Positions 39,288 to 49,300 of a stretch of 64,000 nucleotides of DNA are shown one piece after another; the first letter of the stretch is position 1, and every line of letters begins with the position of its first letter. Under the pieces are notes generated by a model. It was not told the origin of the DNA. It saw only the letters and a list, made by a program, of their open reading frames with translations, and did not search any database. A program made the position numbers and the translations under genes. The stretch is from Branchinecta lynchi (lineage: Eukaryota > Arthropoda > Branchiopoda > Anostraca > Branchinectidae): assembly GCA_023053575.1 (NCBI GenBank), contig JAKZAP010000001.1, forward strand, positions 24,384,533 through 24,448,532. The letters run 5' to 3'.

Positions 39288-39570
39288 ATAGAAGAAGACC
39301 AGAGGGTTCGATGGGATCCCAAAGGGGAATATTTGTTGATCTTTTCATGTTGATGACCAGGTCTTATTGCAGATGCTCAGTCGTTGCCGAACCCGTGTAC
39401 ATCTGATATCATTTTAACAGACCACTGAAGAACAGCTACCAAGACATACTTGACAGCTAAAAGCATATCAAACAATCAGGCTCATAAAATAAAATTCGTG
39501 TTTCGACTAGATTCCGGCTGAACTATCTATCCGCGGCGAGAGTAAACAGTATTTCCTGATTCACCGTTTT
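39288..39570 (+). repeat. R1 5'-end fragment
   Basis: AGAAGACCAGAGGGTTCGAT, GGGATCCC, stem partner CCAGGTCTT, then one GATTCCGGCTGAACTATCTA module. Confidence 0.65.
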
Positions 39571-40059
39571 TTTTCAGATTCTCCAACCAACATACGAATT
39601 TTATTTAACGCTTTCGAAATTCGGACTGTTTATCAACGTCAGATCAACGTCAAACTGCTTATCCGGTGAAATTTTATTTCTTACGTATAAATCTAACCCT
39701 ATGTGCCAATCATGCACCAGATGAAAGTACCTTTCTCAAGACCTTTGGGGGGGAGTTCCCCCCTCCATAGTGGTGCCCCTGGTCTGGGGTAAGTAGAGGC
39801 AGTTTTCCTCTCTTCATATGTTTGACTGGGATTAAACAACTAGGCTATCAAATAATGGCCAGTGCTGACACGGATTCTGCCTCCCTTGCCTTGAATACGT
39901 GATCACTGACCTTGCGTCCTCAAACTCTGTTGCTCTTCTTCTGCTCTTACTTCCTTCAAATTACTGGCCCTGAACACTGTGCCAGCCTGTTTTGAAAAGC
40001 CCGCCCCGCTAAACCCAACTCCCAAACAGCGTTGCCACATTAGAGATAAATATTCTCGA

Positions 40060-41088
40060 ATAGGCGTGTTCTCTCCGTTCCCCGAGGACTCATCGGGGAA
40101 TCGAAGGGAACGGCGAGAATAGAGGGAGTCACTCGACACGGACTCCGCCTAGGAAAACAACGAAAACACGGTGAATGCTTCTAAAATGGGTTTTGTTCTA
40201 ACAAAAAATATTTAGCTGACGAAATTAGTCTGGATCCACTTTATTTTTGGTTTGTTTATTTTGATTATTTGAATTAATTTTACATTGCACCAACAGAACA
40301 CCAGCAAACATTGATTCCCTTCCGAATCTGCAGGAAGTCCTTTTTGACGATCGTGATGATAAAGGGAGCATTCCAGTCCGTGGGGACTCGCGAGAATACG
40401 GGGAGTGGAGTGAGTCCCCAGGATAAACTAAAACGCTGGGACTCCTCAAGTTGAGTCTTCGGGGAACGGCGAGAATACACCTATTGGGTCGCAAAAATCT
40501 GTAAGATTCTAACACCCACAAAATTCGGTTCTTTTTTTTAATTTAAACGAGAACACTCATAACATCACCGTAACAAATGTTTTTTTTTTCTTTTGTTTAG
40601 TCGATTTGTTTGGTTGACTTCTCTTGTTCTTCCTTCAGACCACTGGGGTGTCTTGGACTTAGTCACATAAGGCGTGTTCTCGACGTTTCCCGAGGACTCC
40701 ATTTGAGGAGTCCCTGCGTTTTTGTTTGTCCCGGGGCTTACTCCCTTATTCTCGTGAGTCCCCACGGACGGGGATGCTCCAATTATCATCACCGTCATCA
40801 AAAAGGACTCCCTTTCAGATTCGGATGGGAATCAATTTTTGCTGGTGATAGTGAAATTTAAAATTAATTAAATAGAATCAGAAGAAACAATAAAACCAAA
40901 AATAAAGTGGATCCAGACTAATTTAGTCAACTGCATATTTTTTTTTTGACGGCAATCCATTTTAGAAGCATTCCGAGTGTTCTCGTCGTTTGTCATAGAC
41001 GGAGTCCCGCGTGGAGTGACTCCGTCTATTTTCGCCGTTCCCTTTGATTCCACGAGGAGTCCTCGGGGATTGGCGAAAATACGCCTAT
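40060..41088. mobile_element. Foldback element with nested inverted arms
   Basis: Outer arms: ATAGGCGTGTTCTC at 40060 and ACGCCTAT ending at 41088, matching for about 200 bp each (TTCCCCGAGGACTC / GAGTCCTCGGGGA; GGATCCACTTTATTTTTGG / CCAAAAATAAAGTGGATCC). Inner arms: 40310-40500 and 40660-40850 are also inverted copies of each other. The four arms are variants of one sequence. No coding frame is shared. Confidence 0.75.
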
Positions 41089-41089
41089 A

Positions 41090-41370
41090 TAGTACTGGGG
41101 AGATTAAAACAACACTAGAGAGCAGTGCCAAGACCTATGCTTTCCATGCTTTACATAGGGCCATACTTGTAGTGCCGCCCACTACGCTTGTTAGACAAAC
41201 TTGCGGGTTTATAAATCTAGAAGAAAGCTAAGATGCGGTCTGTACACATTGAAGAAACATGGGAGATAGTACCTTGTTTTTGCTGGGTTCAGAATATTAC
41301 GTTATAGGAGCCAGCGCTGATGCACGATTGATTGAGTTTCAGTGAGCGCTTCTCTATCACTAGTAGTGCT
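41090..41370 (+). repeat. Dispersed repeat, copy 1
   Basis: Direct relative of 46530-46810: GCTTTCCATGC, TACTTGTAG..CCGCC.ACTACGC, CTGCGGGTTTA, GCGCT..TGCACGA, GTTCTCTATC.CTAG..GTGCTA blocks in the same order. Confidence 0.65.
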
Positions 41371-41642
41371 AGTGTGCTTGTTATTCGAGTGTGAGTCACT
41401 TTTTCCAATTCTTGTTGTTATTTTGCTCTGGTATTGGGATGAAATGCTGTAATAGTGCAAACAATGATGGGTTCTATGATAGGCGTTTACTCGTAACCTA
41501 TACGTAGTGACCGCGAGGACAGTGCGGGCCAGCCACTTCGTGTCAGATTGCCAGAACAAAATAGTAATTATAGGGTAATTGTACGATCGCTTTCTGAAGT
41601 AAACCGGAAATTTCTAGAGAACACACTCTGCCAATCCTCCAA

Positions 41643-42723
41643 TTTTTGGGATCCCAAAACGTAAGTGGCGGGATACCTATGACATCGCAAAAGTGGTCCG
41701 TCTGTCCGTCTGTCCGTCTGTGCTCACTATAACTCTCGAAGGGAATGAGATATTTTGATGAAACCTGGTGTGAGGATTCTTTGGGTCAAGAGTAAAGTCA
41801 AGTTCGTAGATGGGCTCTGTAGCCCTACATTTAGGGGTGGAGGAGGGGGTTTAAATTAAGGGGCGAATGAAATATTTTTAAACACATAATGTGATAGTCG
41901 ATTATGGGGTAAGAAGACAAGCTGAACACGATGGTTAAAACCACTTTGTCATCGGACAAGTAGTTCGCCCGGAATCCGGCGAAAACCGGAAACTTTGTTA
42001 AAAGTATAAGTTTTATTTAAAGTTGATTAGATGTTCGATTTAGTGGTAAGAAGACATGCTGAACACGATGGTGAAAGCCATTTTTGTAACAGACAAGTAG
42101 TTAGCCCGGAATCCGGGCAAAACCGGAAAGTCTGTTAAAAGTAAAAGTTTTATTTGAAGTTGATTAGATGTTCGATATAGCGGTAGAAGGACATGCTGAA
42201 CACGACGATGAAAAGCATTTTTTGGCCGGACAAATAGTTCCTCCGGAATCCGGCAAGAACCGGAAAGTTTGTTAAAAGTAAAAGTTTTATTTGGAGTTGA
42301 TTAAATGTTCGATTTAGGGGTAAGAAGTCATGCTAATCACTTGTGTGAAAACAATTTTCTACCCGGGCAAGTAGTTCGCCCGGAATCCGGCCAAAACCGG
42401 AAAAAGTTAAAGTTTTATTTGTAGTTGATTAGATATCCGATTTAGGGGTAAGAAGAGATGCTGAATCCGTGTATGAAAATCATTTTTTACCGGGACGTAT
42501 AGTTCGACTGGAATCCGGCCGGAGCCAGATTTTTTTTTATAAGTATAACACACATGCTGAATCCTTATTTGAACTTGGTTTTCTCAGACGATTCGCTATT
42601 TGGCCTTAATCTGTTTATGAATTTTAATAGTAAAAATGTTCAAGGAGTCTGGTGAAGACAAGACCCAATCGTCTGGATCATATATTGATTTTTTGGGATC
42701 CCATCGAAACCTTTGGTCTTGTT
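41643..42723 (-). mobile_element. R1 repeat, full length
   Basis: TTTTTGGGATCCCAAAACGT, TCCGTCTGTCCGTCTGTCCG, four or five ~128-bp modules (GGAATCCGGCGAAAACCGGA), ending TTTTTTGGGATCCCATCGAA, ACCTTTGGTCTTGTT. The best copy for counting modules. Confidence 0.9.
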
Positions 42724-42959
42724 CGACTGGCACCGGTATTCCCGTCGTAGTCAGTGGCTTCCACGGAAAACAGAAAGGAGTTAACTAATGGATCTGGTAA
42801 GTAGTGTGGTTGATTATGCATACATAACATGGTTACAATAGGCTATACAGTGAAGGCTAACAATTTATAAAACCCGACAGTAAAACGCAACCTAAATATT
42901 CCTTGAGCCCCGAAAACCTGCAACCAACCTGATTACAGGATTGTTTCCTTCCCCGAAGT

Positions 42960-43110
42960 TGACCCTGAACATTGACAGCCTGACGAAGACCCTTGCCAAG
43001 AAGGGCCGAAATATAGCTGATGAAGCATCGTAGCTGACGTATCCATTGTATACAGTATTTGAATTTAAAACTCGACTTTCCGGATCCCAGGGAAACCTTT
43101 GGCCTTGTTT
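42960..43110. repeat. MITE half plus R1 5'-end fragment
   Basis: ACGAAGACCCTTGCCAAGAA and GCTGACGTATCCATTGTATA match the MITE family. GGATCCCAGGGAAACCTTTG, GCCTTGTT at 43080-43107 is an R1 5' end in reverse. Confidence 0.6.
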
Positions 43111-43157
43111 TCGGACCCACCATTGTCTGGTTTTCCCTCATCGAATGTTGTCCGCCA

Positions 43158-43350
43158 GTTGGTAAAAAATAACCGAGTCGGCGCGAAGAGCCTCGATTTT
43201 TCTTAAAACAATTGATTGATTCTTAAATATTTTAAACGCCTTTTCGAAAATCAGTCAATTTTTAGTCAAAACTGTCTTCTTTTTCTTGAAAACAATCGTT
43301 TTTCTGCAAAAACAGTTGGTAAAAAAGACCAGCCAGACGGTAAACACCTT
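43158..43350 (-). repeat. Reversed fragment of the hAT element interior
   Basis: GAGTCGGCGCGAAG and CGATTTTTC..AACAGTTGG followed by GACCAGCCAGACGGTAAA correspond in reverse to the TTACCGACTGGC..AAAAATCGACTG interior of the 26519 family. No ends seen. Confidence 0.6.
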
Positions 43351-43359
43351 ACCTCTCTC

Positions 43360-43560
43360 CCAGGCATTTTGGCAAGTAACGCCTCTGCCTACAGCAGTGT
43401 TCCGCGAACCAACAATTAGCGGTCGTAACACAACAAAACGTGTTCTTTCGAGAAAAGTTGTTACTTCAACTTCCAACAAAGTAAAGGTTGTGTGCTCCCC
43501 CTCGCAACGCTGGCGAAGTTACTCTTTCTTCGGCCCGGTGGCAAAGCCCACCCAAACGAT
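43360..43560. repeat. Dispersed repeat, inverted relative of 52900-53070
   Basis: The blocks AACACGTTCTTTCGAGAAAA-like, GTTACTTCAACTTCCAA and GTGTGCTCCCC recur in reverse at 52980-53050 (AGTTGAAGTAACAACTTTTC, CGAAAGAACACG). Confidence 0.55.
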
Positions 43561-43691
43561 CTGATTGGCTCTCGATAAGACAAAATAGAGCCAGTGTCCA
43601 TTCTCCTTATACTGCTTATTACAGCGCTCCCCGAGTATAAAAGACGAATCTGTGTCCGCCGTCTTTAAGCATTATGAGCCTTTTTGCCCCG

Positions 43692-43765
43692 TCATATCCG
43701 TGGCTCAGTTGGTCGCGTGTCGGTCAGGGAAAACCTGGCTTCAAATCCAGCCTTAGGACAATTCC
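43692..43765 (+). other. tRNA-like sequence
   Basis: CGTGGCTCAGTTGGTCGCGT (box A-like) and GGCTTCAAATCCAGCC (box B-like, small T stem). The anticodon arm is poor (GTCGGTCAGGGAAAACC), so probably a pseudogene or SINE. Confidence 0.35.
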
Positions 43766-44124
43766 TACTTTCAGTTCACTAGGCTACTTCCGACTGAATA
43801 TTTTTAACTTCATATGAAACATACAAAAAAACACTATTCAACTCCGACAAGGTAAAATTGCACCAAGGCTTTCGCCTCTATAAGTAATGTAACAACTAAA
43901 CTTACAACATTTTTCGTCGAACTTTGCTAACTTGAAGATTCGAGGCGAGAAGGTTACTTGATATGGTTAGTAAGTAAAAATGCAAGCTTCGAAATGTATT
44001 ATGACCGTGGATGATAGCCAATCGTGTCCTAAGCCATTTCTTTTCTTCTTTTTTTGTCTTTCAACCCTCACGTGAAATTTCAAATCTTAAAAAATCTGCA
44101 GCCCATCAAATTTGACTACAAAAG

Positions 44125-44156
44125 AATTCACCTCGACTTTCAAGTCGAGGTGAATT
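44125..44156. repeat. Perfect 15-bp hairpin
   Basis: AATTCACCTCGACTT, two bases, AAGTCGAGGTGAATT. Isolated; could be a terminator-like RNA hairpin or chance. Confidence 0.5.
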
Positions 44157-45227
44157 GCCACAACTTTCCTTATTAGATTTGAGAATCAAATAGCTCACAC
44201 TGTTCCATTGTTTGAAATATCTTTTCATAGCGATAACGTTTTCTATTGGACAAAGCTCTCGACAGTAGTCGACAGGAGTTTTCTTTACTATCATCGGAGT
44301 GAGCACAAGAAAACAATCTAGCATTTGGAGGTATCAGAACGTCCGACTTTGAAACTGATTCAATAGCGTTTGATAGCAGTTATGAGCCTGTAAACTGCTA
44401 GAAGCGTCAAATTAGATTCACGCATATTAAATTAAACACATTTTAACACAAAATAACACATATGTAAGAAGGGTCCTTCCTCCCTCTCTGAACGCACAAG
44501 GAAGCATAGGACTTTCAACTTTGAGACCAGGGGTGGCCCGAAGGGGGGGGGGGTGACTCACCCCCCCCTGCCTTTTGTTAAGTCGTATCAGTCGTTTATT
44601 TTGGCCTCGCCGAGGTCCTGGACATTCATTTTAATAAAAAACAATCCGTGTCGTTTAAAAATTTGTTGTTAAGTTTGTTTCTGCAAAGTTTCAGTCGTAA
44701 GCCAGTCCCTAAAGACAAGTCGAGTCGTTTAAACCAGGTTTGTAACCTTGATAGGATCGGAGACATGATTCATGGGGGCGGCAATGCGGCTACCTGTTCT
44801 GATCCCATGAGATTTGGATCTGCCTCACTTAGGTCTTTCAGATTTTAGCCTGTCAAAGTTACAATAGGTTAGTTGTTAAAGTGGGGTCTGACTGGGTAAC
44901 ATTGATATACCTTATAGACCAAAAGCGAGAGACCAGGTTATGTGTTGGTGATCTTTGGCTATAAGTGAAAAAAGGAGAATAGAATTTTTAAACAGAACTG
45001 AAAAGCCATCAGAAATCAAATGACAGGAGACCCGCTAAACAAGTGTGCCCAGAACAGATCGAAAAATGTCGATTACAAAGAGAGATTGAGGTGGGAACAA
45101 CGCTTAAAAAAAGGACAAGGAAGATTTTAATCTACAACCGACATTTGTTTTCCAGGACAGGGGGGGTTCTGCAGACGCTGGAATAGCTCACTCTAGTCGG
45201 GAGGTAAATTTTTGGGCTCTGTGCTAG

Positions 45228-45590
45228 CAAAGGCGCTACTATCCAAAATGTTTGGGGGGGGGGGAGAGGAGCAAAAATATTCCTTCCGCCCAAGCTGACT
45301 GCGAATCATATGTATTACTGCTGACTACGAATCATAGCACTATTAAATATGGGAGGAGCAAGGTATTTACCGACTGGCTGGTAGTTTTTACCGGCTTTTT
45401 TCCGAAAAAAACGACTGTTCTGACGAAAAATCGACTAATTTAAAGAAAAACGACCGTTTTTTAACAAGAATCGACTTACAAAAAAAAAAGAAAAAACGAC
45501 TGTTTCCAACAAAAAAATGACTGTTTTTACGAGAAATCGCGGCGATTCGCGCCGATTCAGCTATTCTTTACCGGATGGACGACCACATCT
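45228..45590. mobile_element. hAT element of the 26519 family, right end lost
   Basis: CAAAGGCGCTACTATCCAAA, G run, TTTACCGACTGGCTGG, several AAAAATCGACT units, CGCGGCGATTCGCGCCGATT and a last TTTACCGGATGGACGACC. No right terminal repeat. Confidence 0.7.
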
Positions 45591-46141
45591 ATTCTGTCAC
45601 TTTTTCGACGTCAGATTTATGGTTTCAAAACTATTTTTCCTTTTCAATGGGATCGCAAAAGACGGTTTGCTCCTCGGCGCATTTCATAGTATTCTCTATT
45701 TACGGGAGCGGTGTGTCATTTACTTTGCGATTAGGCTTGGGACTTTTTAGATTTGAAACACATTAAAGGCTGTCTAGAATTTTTCTAGACCAAGGCAGAT
45801 TAATAAAAATTTAACGCCGATAATTTAATTTCAAAGTTGAAAGTCCTATACCTCCCAACATAAATTTTTTTTTTACATTCACGTGATGATGGTGTAGCTA
45901 TATCCGTTTTCATCTGGTAGGGTGCAATCTCTCTATACTGCATAGCGCTTTGAACAGCCAATCAGACGTTTGCATATCTCAGGGTCAAACTTCGACCCTG
46001 ACCCCGCCGCTCAAGAATCTCTCTCCTCCAAAGAAAGTGAGTTCGAAAAAGAGAAGTATTCGTGGAGTTTTGTCCCAAGCGTTCTTGCTTCAGCATCACC
46101 CCCGACGAGAAAATAGACGAGTAGCCTAATGTAAATTTGTT

Positions 46142-46306
46142 TCAAGGGGAGATTAAAGTCTTCGTCGCAATTTCGTAGATCATTCGTCGTCTGAAGTACG
46201 GCATATCATCTTGCGTGAAGGTAATAGGGGCACGACGGGATTCATACTCAGCGAATTTGCATGCAAATATTCCGCAGTCGAATCCATTTTTCTGATGCGG
46301 GATGTT
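46142..46306 (-). CDS. SENP1-like: SENP terminal exon with catalytic Cys
   Basis: 165 bp including the stop TGA. Acceptor: a long T run then CAG (AG 46307-46308). Product NIPHQKNGFDCGIFACKFAE, YESRRAPITFTQDDMPYFRR, RMIYEIATKTLISP. It aligns end to end with SENP1 '[43 protein letters not shown]'. FDCG carries the nucleophile. No clear AATAAA signal was found in the next 300 bp on the minus strand. Confidence 0.96.
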   Translation of the reverse strand, partial: NIPHQKNGFDCGIFACKFAEYESRRAPITFTQDDMPYFRRRMIYEIATKTLISP

Positions 46307-49300
46307 CTGAAAAAAAAAGACATTTAGTGCATTTGAGGGCACAGGAAATGCTAAAAGCAGATGACCGAACCAGATTAGAAGAATCACTTTGGCCAAGAAT
46401 ATAGGATCCAACGGAATCTCCAGCCTGTGGTCCCATGCAAAGACTATGAACAGTATGAATAGCCCGACAAAACTGAGCGGAGCTAGAGGTACTTGCTGAG
46501 CTTTGAGTTGATACCCGACAGAGAAAAATCACTAGGGGGTAGTGCCATGACCTATTCTTTCCATGCATTGGAAAAGAGCCCTACTTGTAGCACCGCCGAC
46601 TACGCTGGGGATATTTAAAGCGAGTCAGATCTGCGGGTTTAAAAATTTCTAGCACAGATATAGCTGTGGTCTTCATTACATCTTGGAACGGGGGAGGTTG
46701 CATATTTGTTTGCTAATGTTCAAAATATGAAGTTATCTGAGTCAGCGCTCGTGCACGACTAATCAAGTTTCAGTAGGGATGTTCTCTATCGCTAGTGGTG
46801 CTACTGTAACTTCTACTCGATTGTGTGTTCGTTTTTTGAAGTCTTTGCGCTACTCGTAGTGATATTTTCCTCTCATACCCTTCTACTTTCCTCTTCGCCA
46901 GCACATACCAGAGGAAACACGATAGCAGGCGCGATGGACCCTCTCTGCTGAAAATCACACGTGACGTCAAAATGGTAGACACAGTTTAAATAGACATGTA
47001 AGTAAATTTCTTCTTCGGGGCTCCAAAGAGATATAGCTGTTTTTAAAGGTAACGAATTACGATGTTCCTCGTATCTCCTATCTTTCGCTCGTTTGCACCG
47101 GGCAGGGTATCGAGAATATATCCGCATCTGATCCGCATTGTTTATTACGCAAAGAGGGAGACGAAGGTGCTTGTGATTGTATTTTGTTCTTGCTTTGACC
47201 AACCTATATTACTCTGAAGCTACGTTTACACGGAGGGTATTTACCCGTACTCCGCGGGTATTTTTCTCCGCAACAGCAACAAGTCACCGGGTATTCTCAA
47301 CTTCAATATCCTGAACTTTTTACCCGGGTATTTGTTTGTCGAAGGGTATTCTTCGAGGTCAGCAAAAACAAAATCGGATTTTCGAGCAATAATTTTGATG
47401 GTGTCCATATAAGAAGTGATCCAAATTGACACATGTTGGTAGAGAGATATCCTGTGCTTTACAATCTTGGAATCTATTGCCCCGACAGTACTCTCCCTTG
47501 AAAAATACCCAGGTACACTTTCCCCTCTCGTCTCCGGGAAAAATACCCGCCGTGTAAATGATACTTGACAGAGTACGAGAAGAGCTTTGTCCCCTCTTTC
47601 TTTGTTATGTATGAATTGCAGAAAAAGTGTAGAAGAAAATTCTGAAGTGTAAGAAGAGAGAAGTGTCTCCCTCACAAAGAAGAAGTCGCAGAGGGTCAGT
47701 GGATATCGCAGACTATAACCGGTAGAAGACGAATATATATCAATCCGTATTTAAAAACTGAAAGGCCAAACAGAAATAAACAACTCGACATCAACAACAA
47801 ATAATCTAAAACAAACCACAGTCTTCCTATCTCTGTAATAGGAATATGCGGAGCCGAATATATTCTGATACTCTCCGATGTAAACGATCGGATGAGGAGC
47901 TATGCAGAACATCAAAATTTGTTACCTCTACAAACAGCTATGTCGCAGTAGAACTCCACAAAAGAGTACGAATACCATCTGAGCCGTCCTTTACAGCTGA
48001 TTGGTTTGCCACCATTGTGAAGTAATGTCGAACTCGCTGCAGACCGCCCCCCCCCCCCCAGGCATCCTAGGGTTTTTGGGATCCCAAAATGTAAGTGTAG
48101 GGATACCTATGCCATCTCAAAAATGTCCGTCTGTCTGTCTGTGAGCACGATAACTCTCGAAGGGAATGAGATATTTTGATGAAACTTGGTGTGAGGATTC
48201 ATTGCGTCAAGGGTAAGGTCAAGTTCGTAGATCAATCAATCAATCAATCAATTTCATTTTGAACCCTAATAGCACTAGGCTAACATGAGCCGGAAAAATA
48301 AACACTCACTACAATACACGTAAGACGCAAAGTAACAAACAATAAATAAGAAACGAACATAGATCATGAACAGTTAAAATGTTTAGTAAAATATGGAACG
48401 AATGAATTTAGGTATCTTTCGGAAGATTTCGTAGGTGGGGGAACAATCTTGGGTTTTGGGTCGTCCTTGCTTCGCGTATTCGGTCCATGAGAGGGTGTGA
48501 CGAAGTCCGGAAGGAGGGTCCTGTGGTGTTGAGAATTCAAAATTTGGTGGCCAAAACGCATGAGAAGATTATGTCTTCTTTCAGACAGTTTTTCGATATC
48601 GAGGATTTGAAGGCTTTCGTTATAAGATTTGTAATTGTGACCAAGTATTATTCTAGGCTCTCTTCTGCAGTCGTTTGATTTCGTCATCCTGAGCTTTACT
48701 TAAGCCAGGATGCCAAATTTGGCAGCCGTACTCTGAAATGGGCCTTACATAATTTTTATAAAGTGTACTAGTTCATGTCGTGGAACCCCAAACCGCTTCA
48801 GGTAAGAAAATGAACGAAGGGTGGCACAGCTATTTTTCACTATTTTTTCCACTTCACTTTTCCATTGGAGGTTATCATCCAGAATAGATGGGCTATGTAG
48901 CTCCACATTTAGGGGTGGGGGTACAAATTAAGGGACAAACAAAATATTTTTAAATAGCTAATGTTATAGTCGATTATGGGGTAAGAAGGCATGTTGAGCA
49001 CGATAGTGAAAACCATTTTCTCGCCGGACAAGTAGTTCGTCCGGAATCCGGCAAAAACCGGAAATTTGGTTAAAAGTAAAAGTTTTATTTGAAGTTGATT
49101 AAATAGTCTATTCAGGATAAGAAGACATGCTGAACACGATGGTGAAAATAATTTTCTCGCGGAACAAGTAGTTAGTCCGAAATCCGGCAAAAACCGGAAA
49201 GTTGGTTAGAAGTAAAAGTTTAATTTGAAGTTGATTATCGGTAAAAAGACATGCTGAATACGATGGTGAAAATCATTTTCTCGCCGGACAACTAGTTCAC

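Noticed and set aside
44520..44575. Short palindrome CAGGGGTGGCCCGAAG.. with G and C runs as a complete hAT element
   Set aside because: Two facing end-like sequences only 45 bp apart with no interior and no target duplication; probably a deletion remnant at most.
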